NCBI GenBank assembly: GCA_029945625.1
Contig: JAQSCW010000018.1
Span: 165,155 to 229,154, forward strand
Origin: a bacterium
GTDB lineage: Bacteria > Bacteroidota > Bacteroidia > B-17B0 > Aurantibacillaceae
DNA: 64,000 nucleotides
Direction of reading: 5' to 3'
The notes below the pieces were generated by a model. It ran no database searches. It was not told the DNA's origin and saw only the letters and a program-made list of their open reading frames with translations. Positions 45,478 through 55,326 of the stretch are shown here, in pieces. Position 1 is the first letter of the stretch; each line of letters opens with the position of its first letter. The position numbers and the translations under genes were made by a program.

Positions 45478-48400
45478 ATGAAAAAATTAGTTACTGTGAC
45501 ACTTGTACTTCTCACCTCCTGGTTAAGTGCGCAAACATCTTGTCAAAACGCCAAACCCTTTTGTGCGGGAGGGGTCTCCGGGATTACTTTTCCGGCTTCC
45601 ACCAATATTACTTCAGCTCAGCTGGGACCAAGTTATGGGTGCCTAGGAAGTACACCCAATCCTTCTTGGTATTTTCTCCAGATCAGTAATTCAGGAAATC
45701 TCGATATTTTAATCCAGGGCCAAATACCGGGACCTCCTCCGGGTCCCGGACAAGATGTGGATTTTATTTGTTGGGGTCCCTTCAACAGTTTAAATGGTAT
45801 TTGCGATAGTTTAAATGCAGGAAAAATTGTGGATTGCAGTTATTCAGGAAGCTTTACCGAAACCTTAAATATTCCCAACGGTATTACCGGTCAGTATTAC
45901 ATGGTACTCATCACTAATTTCGCTAACATCACTCAGAATATTATTTTCAGTCAGTATGCCGGTACTGGAAGCACCAACTGCGGCTTGGTTTCGAGTAATA
46001 CGGTTATTTGTGGAGGATCTTCCGCCACATTGGTTACCAAAAATACCGGTAGTCTTACCGGCGCTACCTATTCAATTAATCCGGGCGGCACCACAAATTC
46101 AACAGGTTCGTTCGTCGTCGCGCCCTTAGTTACGAGTGTCTACACATTATACATCACCGGTGTCAATAATCTAAGTGTGGTTACCACACAAACTGCATCT
46201 TCCACTGTAACTGTAAATTCTCAACCCAACGCCGTACCAACCATAACCAATTCTACCTGCACCAGTTCGGTGAATGCGTTTAATCTTGGTTTAACATTTA
46301 CCCCGGTCAGTCCGGTGCCGGGCTATACGGTCACCTGGGCTTCCATTCCGCCGGGTATTTTAAGCGCTACGCAAACCACACTCACCGGCGGTATTCCGGG
46401 AGGGCCATATTCTGCTACCATCACGGCGGCAGGAGGATGTTCGGTGCTTGCAAATTTTTCAGTCGCGCCCGAACCCGAACCCGCTACCATTACGCTCAAT
46501 CCTTTGGGCAATGCGCATATCTTAACTTGTCTACTTCCGGTACTTACACTCACCTCTATGGTGGCTACCAATAATTATACCTGGAGCAATGGTTTAAATG
46601 CTCCATTTACAGGGCAGTTTGGAGTATTCACCTTTACTTCCACCGGCACCTGGACGATTAATTCATCCAATCCCAATTCCGGTTGTATTTCTTCACGCAT
46701 CGTTAGTATTGGTCAAAACACTGTAACACCCACTGCCACCGTGGCCCCTGTTTTTCAAAATATTACCTGTACACAAACAGCCATAGCTACCATTACCGCC
46801 GTAAGTACAACCACGGTGAATGTAAGTCATACCATCCTATCTCCCTTAGGGGTGCCTTTTTCCTCGAACACTAGCACAGTGATTTATACACCGGGAGTTC
46901 CGGGTACCTATACTCACTGCGTTGTAAATGATGCTAACGGTTGCAGCAGTTGCAGAACCTTTTCAGTATTTTCCAATCAGGGGTTTCCTACTTTTTTGGT
47001 GTCGAGTCCTCAAAACTTCACACTGGGATGTAACACCACCAGTGTAGCCACTATCAATATATATAGTGCAAGCGCCACCAATACGAACCAGGTGCCAACA
47101 GGAGGACCGGTGTCCTATACCCTCCTGAGTCCCGGTGCATCCACCAGTTTACCATCAGGAATCCTTAGTTCCATCAGTACTTACACGGTGAATACACCAG
47201 GCACGTGGACTGTAGTTACAAAAGACAATACCAGTTTTTGTGCAACGCGTATACCCATCTCTATACTGCAAAACACATTTGCTCCTGATATCAGCGCCAT
47301 AGTGGAACGACAGATTCTGAATTGCAATTACCCCAAAGTAACACTCAAAGGACAAAGCACCACCAATAATATTGCCTACATATGGGGATTCCCGGGCACT
47401 CCCGGCACACAACCCGGTGATAGCATAGTGGTGTCGGCAAATACCTTAACGCCCACCAATACCTTGGTGGCTAATTATACCCTAACGATTACCGACAATA
47501 GCAGTACTTGCAAAAGCACCACGGTAATTCCCATCTTACAAAATTTATTTCCTCCTAAAGCTATTATTTCTAATGGAGGAACTTCTTCGCTCACGTGTGT
47601 TACCGGCACGGTGATGCTTACAAACCAAAGTACAACCGGCATTCCTCCCGGTACACCCTTTTCTTCAAGTGATTATGTGATTGGTTATTTGTGGGATGGC
47701 CCATCGCCTCAAACCCAAGGACAAGTGAGCTCAACTTATTTGGCAGCAACGGTAGGGATCTATACCTTAACGGTGAAAGACCTCAATAATGGCTGCATGA
47801 ATACCGCCACAACAAATATTTCCGATAACAGAATCTATCCCGTATTGAACAATCCCATTACCCCAGCGCCATTTGTTTTGGATTGTGGTGCAAAAAGCAG
47901 AACGATCACACCTAATTTCGGTAGCCCAACCACCGGCTTTGTTTATGCGTGGACAACAGTACCCGGTGCAACAGTTTCTGGCGCAAATACCGGAACACTT
48001 ACCACAAATATGATGGGGACTTATAAAGTATTGGTAACAAACGCTATTAACGGCTGTGCTTCCAGCGGAGAAGTATCCGTTATCAATGGAACCCTGAATG
48101 CGGCCGTAGAGACTGATCATGATAAGGGCTATGCACCTTTCAGTGTATTGTTTAGCAATATTTCTTCTTCGAGTATCGATAATGCGGGCATCACTACATT
48201 TTGGAGTTTTGGAAATGGCACCAGTAGTGTAACGGCATCTGCTAACCTCATGACTTCCGCGCTGTACAATCATTCCGGTACATACAAGGTTACACTTTTT
48301 GTTACCAAGGGTTCGTGTATGGATACGGTCATCAAAACCATTTATGTGGAGATTCCGTCCGACTTGGAGGTGCCAAATGTGTTCACTCCTAATGGAGACA

Positions 48401-48639
48401 ATGTGAATGATATTTTCTTTTTGAAAGCAAGTAATCTTACTGAGATTCATATGTTTATTTTTGATCGCTGGGGACAAAAAGTATATGAGATCAACAGCAC
48501 AAGCGGAAATATTTCATGGGATGGAAAAAATCAAAACGGCAAAGAGGTTGCCGACGGAACGTATTATTATACCTTGAAAGCGAGCGGAAAAGACGGATTG
48601 AGCTATGATAAGAACGGGACTATTTCCCTGATTCGATAA
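45478..48639 (+). CDS. Type IX-secreted protein, type B (gliding-associated) C-terminus
   Basis: A 1053-residue exported protein: signal peptide (MKKLVTVTLVLLTSWLSAQ), a cysteine-containing N-terminal domain (about 20-165, with an FGAP-like calcium/PKD-type core), a long series of Ig/PKD-like repeats, a final PKD domain (about 870-960, APFSVLFSNISS), and a type B sorting domain (VPNVFTPNGDNVNDIFF ... FDRWGQKVYE ... GTYYYTL). Type B domains occur on gliding-motility adhesins and are not cleaved in the type A manner. Threonine/serine-rich composition suits an extended surface stalk. Confidence 0.87.
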   Translation: MKKLVTVTLVLLTSWLSAQTSCQNAKPFCAGGVSGITFPASTNITSAQLGPSYGCLGSTPNPSWYFLQISNSGNLDILIQGQIPGPPPGPGQDVDFICWGPFNSLNGICDSLNAGKIVDCSYSGSFTETLNIPNGITGQYYMVLITNFANITQNIIFSQYAGTGSTNCGLVSSNTVICGGSSATLVTKNTGSLTGATYSINPGGTTNSTGSFVVAPLVTSVYTLYITGVNNLSVVTTQTASSTVTVNSQPNAVPTITNSTCTSSVNAFNLGLTFTPVSPVPGYTVTWASIPPGILSATQTTLTGGIPGGPYSATITAAGGCSVLANFSVAPEPEPATITLNPLGNAHILTCLLPVLTLTSMVATNNYTWSNGLNAPFTGQFGVFTFTSTGTWTINSSNPNSGCISSRIVSIGQNTVTPTATVAPVFQNITCTQTAIATITAVSTTTVNVSHTILSPLGVPFSSNTSTVIYTPGVPGTYTHCVVNDANGCSSCRTFSVFSNQGFPTFLVSSPQNFTLGCNTTSVATINIYSASATNTNQVPTGGPVSYTLLSPGASTSLPSGILSSISTYTVNTPGTWTVVTKDNTSFCATRIPISILQNTFAPDISAIVERQILNCNYPKVTLKGQSTTNNIAYIWGFPGTPGTQPGDSIVVSANTLTPTNTLVANYTLTITDNSSTCKSTTVIPILQNLFPPKAIISNGGTSSLTCVTGTVMLTNQSTTGIPPGTPFSSSDYVIGYLWDGPSPQTQGQVSSTYLAATVGIYTLTVKDLNNGCMNTATTNISDNRIYPVLNNPITPAPFVLDCGAKSRTITPNFGSPTTGFVYAWTTVPGATVSGANTGTLTTNMMGTYKVLVTNAINGCASSGEVSVINGTLNAAVETDHDKGYAPFSVLFSNISSSSIDNAGITTFWSFGNGTSSVTASANLMTSALYNHSGTYKVTLFVTKGSCMDTVIKTIYVEIPSDLEVPNVFTPNGDNVNDIFFLKASNLTEIHMFIFDRWGQKVYEINSTSGNISWDGKNQNGKEVADGTYYYTLKASGKDGLSYDKNGTISLIR

Positions 48640-48658
48640 GACTGGTTAAAAAACTGTG

Positions 48659-48712
48659 GTCGGCCTAGCGCTACCCTTTCGCCATAACCTGTTAGCGGTG
48701 ATGGCCGGTCTT
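48659..48712. other. Dyad element between convergent genes
   Basis: GGTCGGCC and GGCCGGTC can pair (two G-U), with an inner CGCTA/TAGCG stem, within the 185-bp gap. No T-tract, so a terminator is uncertain; it could also be a mobile or attC-like site. Confidence 0.35.
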
Positions 48713-48824
48713 CTTCGAATAGTAGATTAGAGACGTATGTCTCAAAGGAATAAGAGATTTTTGTAGGCGAACCTAAAGAAACACTGTTTAGAAGATACCT
48801 GCGAAGGTGAAAACCGGCAGCATT

Positions 48825-50129
48825 TTATTTCATGGGCGGAGGAGTGGTTTTTGAAATTTCAGCCAACCCTTTCGTCAAAAAATCTAGATCTTGTATATTA
48901 GTATACACATTGGGCGTTACTCGAATGCCATTTACTTCTTTATGCACAATCGAAACCGTGTGAATCTTGTAGCGTTCAAATAATTTTGCTTCAACCTGTT
49001 GTGCCTGCCAGCCTTCAAATCCAATATTGGCAATAGCGCATGAATATTGAGGTTTTAGTGAAGAAGCAAATTTTGCACCGGGAAGTTTTACTGCTTTTTC
49101 AGTCCAGTAATCTTTTAGGTACCGCAAGCGTGCTTCCTTACGTTTCGCGCCAATAATGTTGTGAAAATCAATAGCAGTACCAATGGCCATTTCTGACGCA
49201 AAGGATCGGGTACCCAGACTCTCGAATTTTTTAATATCATCACCATCAGGTTCCACGCTTGAAAGTAATGCCCATACATTTTTTATTTTTTCTTTTTTGA
49301 TGTACATAATGCCGCTTCCAAAAGGAGCACATAACCATTTGTGAAGCGATGTGGCGAAATAATCGGCACCGGTGTCCGGAATTTTGAAATCGACATGGGA
49401 AAATGAATGCGCGCCATCCACAATTACTTCACAGCCTTTTTTATGGGCCATGTCGGCAATGGCCTTACTTGGCACCAAGTTACCGGTCCAGTTGATGAGG
49501 TGCGTGATGTGTACAATCTTTGTTTTAGGAGTAATAGCTTCTTCGTACAGTTTCACATAGGCGGCATCATCTTCCAGAGGTTGCGGAATGGTGATCCAAA
49601 CCAATTTTATCTTATCGCGTTTTTCCCGTTGTTTCCAGGCATTGGTCATGTTGGGATAATCGAAGGTGCTCAGCACCACTTCATCGCCTTCTTTTAAGTT
49701 CAACCCAAAAATAATGGTATTTAATCCCTCAGTTGCATTTCGGTTAATGGCAATCTCTTCGGGAAGTGTTCCACAGAGGTCGGCCAGTTTATTGCGCAGG
49801 CCTTCGCGGCCTTGATCTAAAATGCGCCACATATAATACGAAGGCGCTTCGTTTGCTAATTGGTAATTTCGAATATGCGCGTCTTGTACAACTTTTGGCT
49901 GCGGACTAACGCCGCCATTATTAAGATTGATGATGTTGGCGGAGATGGTATAACTTTCGCGCACCCAGCCCCAAAAATCTTCGTTTTCGGAGACACCGTT
50001 TAAGCTCAGGTTCTCAATTTTTGATAATTGTTTTTCGAATTGCTGTGCAAAGGGTTTATTCACACCGGCAAGGAGATCCAATGCACTGATTGAACCTGCA
50101 GAGGCGAGTAGGAAATTTCTTCTGTTCAT
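48825..50129 (-). CDS. Tat-exported class V aminotransferase-like protein
   Basis: A 434-residue PLP-fold protein related to isopenicillin-N epimerase and cysteine desulfurases. The PLP lysine is in FATSLHKWLCAPFG, and VDGAHSFSHVDF and the R-A-T-E-G motif (NRNATEGLNTII) match the family. The N-terminus MNRRNFLLASAGSISALDL is a twin-arginine signal, so it should be exported folded with its cofactor. The substrate is unknown. Confidence 0.83.
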   Translation of the reverse strand: MNRRNFLLASAGSISALDLLAGVNKPFAQQFEKQLSKIENLSLNGVSENEDFWGWVRESYTISANIINLNNGGVSPQPKVVQDAHIRNYQLANEAPSYYMWRILDQGREGLRNKLADLCGTLPEEIAINRNATEGLNTIIFGLNLKEGDEVVLSTFDYPNMTNAWKQREKRDKIKLVWITIPQPLEDDAAYVKLYEEAITPKTKIVHITHLINWTGNLVPSKAIADMAHKKGCEVIVDGAHSFSHVDFKIPDTGADYFATSLHKWLCAPFGSGIMYIKKEKIKNVWALLSSVEPDGDDIKKFESLGTRSFASEMAIGTAIDFHNIIGAKRKEARLRYLKDYWTEKAVKLPGAKFASSLKPQYSCAIANIGFEGWQAQQVEAKLFERYKIHTVSIVHKEVNGIRVTPNVYTNIQDLDFLTKGLAEISKTTPPPMK

Positions 50130-50359
50130 GATAAACGATTTAAAAATGAATTTAGAGGATTGGAACCTAATTTATACTAAAGGTATTAAAGGAAATTAGA
50201 AAATCAAATAAAATGCCGGTGGTTTCTTTTTTTATGTCGCAGATGCTGTGTTGATGAGAACATTACGTTCTCAACAGGGAGGTAAAAGAGAAACAGAGGC
50301 GCACTGAGCTTTAAAATACAACGGAGAGGAATAGTTACTTTACCTCTGGGCAAAGAAAG

Positions 50360-50530
50360 TCACTAGAGGCAGAAACCACAGAGCACACGGAAGAGAACAA
50401 AAGCACAGAGGTCACAGCGTAGCGGTAAAAAAACATAGGAGTTGATCTTTTTATGCCCTCTGTGAATTTCTCTGTGAACCCTGTGTTAAAAAAAAAGAGT
50501 CAGAAACCACTGAGGTCAGAGAGGTTTATG
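50360..50530. repeat. 'cacagag' / 'ctctgtg' degenerate repeats
   Basis: The 417-bp gap 50130-50546 holds imperfect CACAGAG-type units followed by CTCTGTGAATTTCTCTGTG on the complement, able to form a long imperfect hairpin. Similar to 14379-14416. No gene. Confidence 0.55.
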
Positions 50531-50546
50531 CAAAGAGGTAAATTTC

Positions 50547-51290
50547 TCAAAACTTCGTTCCCAAAAACAAAGTCACCATGGTGCCATTGATAAACATGGA
50601 GGCAGCAGAATAATTGGTTTGGAAATAATATTGTGAGAAACCGTATTGAAAATTAAGCTCTATAAAAAAACTACCTTTTTTATCGCTCAGGTTATTTCTT
50701 TGCCAGCCCAAACTCGCGCTCACTGAGGCATTGATTTTATCGGAGACGAGGTAATTTCTGAATTTCATTTCAGGAAGATCATTTTTTACCACCAGCCCAT
50801 CTTGCGACACTTTTAAAATACCGGGGAGCATATAACGCAGGTGATAGCCCACTAAAAAGTAGGGACTAAATGGACTGTTATCGGCGCGACGCAAGAGGTA
50901 CTTAAATTGAAAAGGAATCTGAATTTCATTTAAAGAAAGCGCATAGGTGTAATCAAACTTCTTATTGTAAAAATGAATGGAGTCGGGTTGAAAATAGTAG
51001 GATTGATAGGTGAGTCCGTGGAGCGCATAATCCATTCCAAATAAAATATAGGCCTTGTAATCTCGCGACACCAATACTTCACGCCGGAAACCAAAAGTAA
51101 AACTCGGTTTTTGTTTGGGATTGCTGCCGTGATTTTCGTTGATGGAATAAAAATTTAAGCCTGTGCCAAAATTAAGGCGCGTACCATTACCAGTTCTTTT
51201 GTACCGCGATTTGGGCGGCGGTTCGGCCCGGAAGTCCTGAATTGACAAAAATAAAACAAGGAGCAGGGCAGTATGTTTTATTTTGATCAT
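50547..51290 (-). CDS. Outer-membrane barrel protein, hypothetical
   Basis: A 247-residue exported protein with signal peptide (MIKIKHTALLLVLFLSIQDFRA) and alternating amphipathic strands ending in a C-terminal Phe-containing strand (GTMVTLFLGTKF). It looks like an eight- to ten-stranded porin-like barrel; function unknown. It is 4 bp from the SDR gene upstream. Confidence 0.77.
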   Translation of the reverse strand: MIKIKHTALLLVLFLSIQDFRAEPPPKSRYKRTGNGTRLNFGTGLNFYSINENHGSNPKQKPSFTFGFRREVLVSRDYKAYILFGMDYALHGLTYQSYYFQPDSIHFYNKKFDYTYALSLNEIQIPFQFKYLLRRADNSPFSPYFLVGYHLRYMLPGILKVSQDGLVVKNDLPEMKFRNYLVSDKINASVSASLGWQRNNLSDKKGSFFIELNFQYGFSQYYFQTNYSAASMFINGTMVTLFLGTKF

Positions 51291-51293
51291 TCC

Positions 51294-52046
51294 CTATTTT
51301 CGGATTACATTGGTTGCACTGGCCTGCACCGTAGGCATTATGATAATGTCGTTAATGTTCACATGAGCGGGGCGGGTGCATACCCAATAAATGGTTTCAG
51401 CAATGTCTTCAGGCAAAAGTGGTTGAATGCCTGCGTACACTTTTTTAGCGCGTTCTTCATCGCCATCAAACCGCACCACACTGAATTCTGTTTCCACCAT
51501 GCCGGGGTTAATCGCTGTAACCTTAATGTTATGAGCTAAGAGATCGATGCGCATGCCTTTGCTTAAAGCGTCAACCGCATGTTTGGTGGCGCAATACACA
51601 TTGCCATTCGCGTACACTTCTTTGCCGGCAATTGAACCAATGTTAACGATATGTCCCTTTCCGTTTTTGATCATTAAAGGAGCAATGAGTTTGGTGGCAT
51701 ACAATAAACCTTTAATATTGGTATCGATCATACGCTCCCAATGCGACAGATCCCCCTCTTGTATGGAAGAGAGGCCGGCAGCCAGACCCGCATTATTAAC
51801 GAGAATATCAATGTGTTGAAGTTCTGCCGACAAGGAAGTGATAGCTTTTTCCACTTCCGAAAAATTGCGAATGTCAAAATTGAGAACTTTCACGTTCACG
51901 TGGTAGTTCGTTTCCAGTTTTGTTTTAAGTGCAGTTAAACGTTCTTGTCTTCTTCCGGTGATGATGAGATCATATCCGTTCTTTGCGAAGATTTCAGAGG
52001 TACTTCTTCCTATTCCGGAACTGGCTCCGGTAATGACTACTAACAT
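51294..52046 (-). CDS. SDR family oxidoreductase (YdfG-like)
   Basis: A 250-residue short-chain dehydrogenase. The NAD(P) motif TGASSGIG opens the protein, an NAG-containing loop is present (NNAGLAAG), and the catalytic YxxxK is in YCATK. The R-rich stretch after motif I (GRRQERL) suggests NADP preference. Such YdfG-like enzymes reduce serine, 3-hydroxypropionate-type or small carbonyl substrates; the exact one is unknown. Between the permease (1 bp) and barrel genes on the same strand. Confidence 0.9.
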   Translation of the reverse strand: MLVVITGASSGIGRSTSEIFAKNGYDLIITGRRQERLTALKTKLETNYHVNVKVLNFDIRNFSEVEKAITSLSAELQHIDILVNNAGLAAGLSSIQEGDLSHWERMIDTNIKGLLYATKLIAPLMIKNGKGHIVNIGSIAGKEVYANGNVYCATKHAVDALSKGMRIDLLAHNIKVTAINPGMVETEFSVVRFDGDEERAKKVYAGIQPLLPEDIAETIYWVCTRPAHVNINDIIIMPTVQASATNVIRK

Positions 52047-52047
52047 A

Positions 52048-53766
52048 TTATTTCTTTAAAGGTGCTAATTTACTGTGCTTGCGGCCGTAAACAAAATATA
52101 TAATTAAACCCAGCACTAACCATACTCCAAAATAAAGCCAATTTTTATATCCAAGTTGAGAGAGCATGTAAAAACAGCTGAGCAAACCAAGCGAAGGAAT
52201 CAGTGAAAAATTATAGAGAAATGCCAGAATCGAAAAAAGGGCGAAACATATTAAAAAACTATATGCAGGAATAAGCGCATACACCTGTTGCAGCGAATGA
52301 ATGCTGGTATAGTGCATTAGCAGGTCTTTTTGCAAATAGATGTATACGACGGTGGCAATAAACAACAGGGGAACAATAAATTTAGAATTAACATAAGGTG
52401 TTTTGAATTTTGAGACCGGAGCCGTTGGATCCATACGTAATTTAAGAACGCCCCCGCACACCAAACAGAAGGCAAACAAAGTACCCGCCGAACAAATGTC
52501 GGTAACCATGTTTATGTCGACAAAAAAGATGGGTAAAGCAACCAGCAACCCTGTGATGATGGTGGAGAAGGAAGGGGTTTTATATTTAGGGTGGATCTTT
52601 GAAAAAGCGGGCGGCAACAATCCGTCTCTGCTCATGCTCATCCAAATGCGAGGTTGGCCTAGTTGAAATACCAGCATCACACTGGCCATGGCCACCACGG
52701 CACTCACGGCGATAACACTACTCAGCCAATGCAAACTTTTTACTTTCTCAAAAACATAGGCGAGCGGATCGCCCACATTGAGTTCCGAATAATTGACCAT
52801 GCCCGTAATCACCAAAGCAATGGCTACATATAAAATGGTGCAAATGATAATGGAATACAAAATGCCTCGGGGCAAATCGCGTTGCGGATTTTTACACTCT
52901 TCGGCCGTGGTGGAGATAGCATCAAATCCAATGTAAGCAAAGAACACGGCACTGATGCCTTTTAATAAGCCGGGAATTCCATTCGGCATAAAGGGATGCC
53001 AGTTTTTTGTATCCACATAAAATGCTCCCACAGAGATTACCACCAATACCACCGCAATCTTAATTAGTACCATCAGGTTGCTGGCATTTCTGCTTTCCTG
53101 AATGCCACGATATACCAACATGGTGATGAGCAGATTAATGACCAATGCGGGAAGATCAAAAATAAAGCGCAAACTGCCGATATGAGGGGCGTTTTCAAAG
53201 GCGAGATAACCTTCAAGGAGTCCCGATGTTTTACCATCTGCTTTTATCTCGTCGAGATAGGCACCATGAACCAGCAGCTCTTTCACCGCCAACCAATTAT
53301 GTTTTGCGGTAAAATAATCGAGACAAAGCCAATCCATCACTTTATAATTGGATGTGTTTTGCACGAGGGTGGTAAAATAATCGCTCCATGAAATGGCTAC
53401 TGTTACGTTACCGATGGCATATTCCATGATGAGTGCCCAACCGATGATCCAGGCAAAGAGTTCGCCAAAGGCCACATAACTGTATGTATAGGCACTCCCA
53501 CTCACCGGAATTAAAGAGGCAAATTCGGCATAAGCAAATGCTGCAAAACTGCAGGCGAGGGCCGTAAATAAAAATAGGAAAATAACTCCCGGACCTCCGT
53601 CGGCACTGGCTTTACCAATGGTGGAAAAGATTCCCGCTCCAACGATGGCTGCAATTCCAAATGCAGTAAGGTCTCTCACCCCAAGATGTTTGGCCAGTGA
53701 GTGCCCTTCCTGTAGGGAGGCATTGTGTAAGATAGAGGCAACTGATTTTTTTCGGAATAGACTCAT
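52048..53766 (-). CDS. Amino acid permease (cationic amino acid transporter type)
   Basis: A 572-residue APC-family transporter with about 14 hydrophobic helices. Motif GIAAIVGAGIFSTIGKASAD in the first helix is the APC substrate/unwound region, and SGSAYTYSY and FFAYIGFDAISTTAEE are CAT/YfnA-type signatures. It probably imports cationic or neutral amino acids. First gene of a minus-strand unit with the SDR and barrel genes. Confidence 0.9.
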   Translation of the reverse strand: MSLFRKKSVASILHNASLQEGHSLAKHLGVRDLTAFGIAAIVGAGIFSTIGKASADGGPGVIFLFLFTALACSFAAFAYAEFASLIPVSGSAYTYSYVAFGELFAWIIGWALIMEYAIGNVTVAISWSDYFTTLVQNTSNYKVMDWLCLDYFTAKHNWLAVKELLVHGAYLDEIKADGKTSGLLEGYLAFENAPHIGSLRFIFDLPALVINLLITMLVYRGIQESRNASNLMVLIKIAVVLVVISVGAFYVDTKNWHPFMPNGIPGLLKGISAVFFAYIGFDAISTTAEECKNPQRDLPRGILYSIIICTILYVAIALVITGMVNYSELNVGDPLAYVFEKVKSLHWLSSVIAVSAVVAMASVMLVFQLGQPRIWMSMSRDGLLPPAFSKIHPKYKTPSFSTIITGLLVALPIFFVDINMVTDICSAGTLFAFCLVCGGVLKLRMDPTAPVSKFKTPYVNSKFIVPLLFIATVVYIYLQKDLLMHYTSIHSLQQVYALIPAYSFLICFALFSILAFLYNFSLIPSLGLLSCFYMLSQLGYKNWLYFGVWLVLGLIIYFVYGRKHSKLAPLKK

Positions 53767-53862
53767 AGGGGGACCAGAAAAAAACTAAATATACAACTAA
53801 TAATAGAACGTAATTTCATACCACATGTTATGTAAAGTTGCTTGTAAAATGAGGGATGGGCA

Positions 53863-54732
53863 TCATTTTGTGGGATTATCAACCACCATCAGGTATTTAT
53901 TTTTTGGATCGAAGCCAAAACGCGTGATCTTTTTTATTCCAAATCCCGAAAGGTCAAAAAGAAGTTCCCATTTTTTCTGGGCCACTTTGTATTGTAATAA
54001 TTTAGTTCCTTCCGACTTTACGAGTCCGTATTCTGAATGCCAAATAAAATCTTCGTCCATGCCGGGGTAGGTGGCATACACTTCGGCTTTGCGAAGAAAA
54101 AAATCGTACGTATAGAAAGTTACTTGCGTGGAGTCTTTTAATCCGAACAAAATGGTATGCCGGTTCACTTTCTTAAACGCACGAACCGGAGAGGCGCCTA
54201 GAAACTTATCTTCTTTGCTGCTGTTTACATAAAATCGCAAGGAATGAGGTTGGGTGAGTTTGTAATACAGAAGTGTATCGGCATTCAGAAATTCGCAATA
54301 CCCTATAGAATCCACGTCGATCACTTTTTCGTGCAGGCCAAGAATCACGCTGATATAATGAATCCGTTGCGCGCTGTCTTTTTCAACTACCACCGAGCTG
54401 AGGAAATTTCCATCTTCGGTTTGCACCGGCGAAAATTCACTTTCGGGGGTGATGGTGAGGCGAGTGATTTTTTTGGCACTGATCTGGTATTTGTAGATAT
54501 CGGCTTGTTTATCGTCGCGCACGCTCACGTAAAAAATTGTTTTGCCATCTTTTGAAAAGGATGGTTGGTTATCATAACCCGCGCGATTGGTGATATTGAG
54601 GGGTTCAGACAAGACCACTTTAGAGGTTTTGTCTTTCGCGAGTTTAATTAACCACACATCAGTCTCAGGCAACTGCGCCGAGCAGAGTTGAATGAGGAAA
54701 ATAAGGAGTATACTACTAAGTTGAAGCCGCAT
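53863..54732 (-). CDS. Secreted PD40/TolB-like propeller protein
   Basis: A 289-residue exported protein with signal peptide (ending QLCSA), and repeated beta-propeller blades of the PD40 type (NQPSFSKDGKTIFYVSVRDD, SEFSPVQTEDGNFLSSVV). Only about four blades can be counted. It overlaps the end of the PAP2 gene by 17 bp, so translation is probably coupled. Role unknown. Confidence 0.75.
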   Translation of the reverse strand: MRLQLSSILLIFLIQLCSAQLPETDVWLIKLAKDKTSKVVLSEPLNITNRAGYDNQPSFSKDGKTIFYVSVRDDKQADIYKYQISAKKITRLTITPESEFSPVQTEDGNFLSSVVVEKDSAQRIHYISVILGLHEKVIDVDSIGYCEFLNADTLLYYKLTQPHSLRFYVNSSKEDKFLGASPVRAFKKVNRHTILFGLKDSTQVTFYTYDFFLRKAEVYATYPGMDEDFIWHSEYGLVKSEGTKLLQYKVAQKKWELLFDLSGFGIKKITRFGFDPKNKYLMVVDNPTK

Positions 54733-55294
54733 CAGGTTTTAGAAAAAATTTAGTCATCACCACAAATATAAAAGTTGCAAAAGCCAATCCATCCAACATT
54801 CCGCCAACAATGTCGGCCGGATAATGCACGCCGAGGTAAATTCTGCTGTAACCAATCAAGAAAGGATAGATAAAAAAAAGAAGGCGAAACTTATAGGGAA
54901 CCCATTTAAAACACAAAAATAGAAATGCGGTAATACCAAAGGCGTTAGCAGCATGGCCCGAAAAAAAGGAATATTGCCCACCTTTGTAATCGTTGACGGT
55001 ATGAACTTGCTGCTGAATTTCTACATTGTGTGTGGGTCGGTATCGTTTTGACGCATGCTTCACGGCGTTGGACGAGAGGTCGGTGCAAGCAAATACGAGC
55101 GCACATCCCAATAACAATTCAAGAGCTTTGAGAAGAGAGAATTTTTTGTAAAAAAAGAAGGCCGCCACCAGCACCAACAAATAGGTATGCCAACTGTCGC
55201 TTAGGTGCCACATGATGGTGTCGAAAAATGGCGAATGAAAGGAGTTTAAGAATAGGAAGATTTTTCTGTCCAGCACCTCAAGCGAATCAATCAT
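54716..55294 (-). CDS. PAP2-family membrane phosphatase
   Basis: A 192-residue integral membrane lipid phosphatase. All three signature motifs are present: KHASKRYRP (KX6RP), SFFSGHA (PSGH-like) and SRIYLGVHYPAD (SRX5HX3D). The protein has about five to six helices. It may dephosphorylate undecaprenyl pyrophosphate or phosphatidylglycerophosphate; the exact substrate cannot be decided from sequence. Confidence 0.9.
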   Translation of the reverse strand: MIDSLEVLDRKIFLFLNSFHSPFFDTIMWHLSDSWHTYLLVLVAAFFFYKKFSLLKALELLLGCALVFACTDLSSNAVKHASKRYRPTHNVEIQQQVHTVNDYKGGQYSFFSGHAANAFGITAFLFLCFKWVPYKFRLLFFIYPFLIGYSRIYLGVHYPADIVGGMLDGLAFATFIFVVMTKFFLKPDAAST

Positions 55295-55326
55295 GCCTAA
55301 AAATACAAAAAAATATCAGCAAGCTT

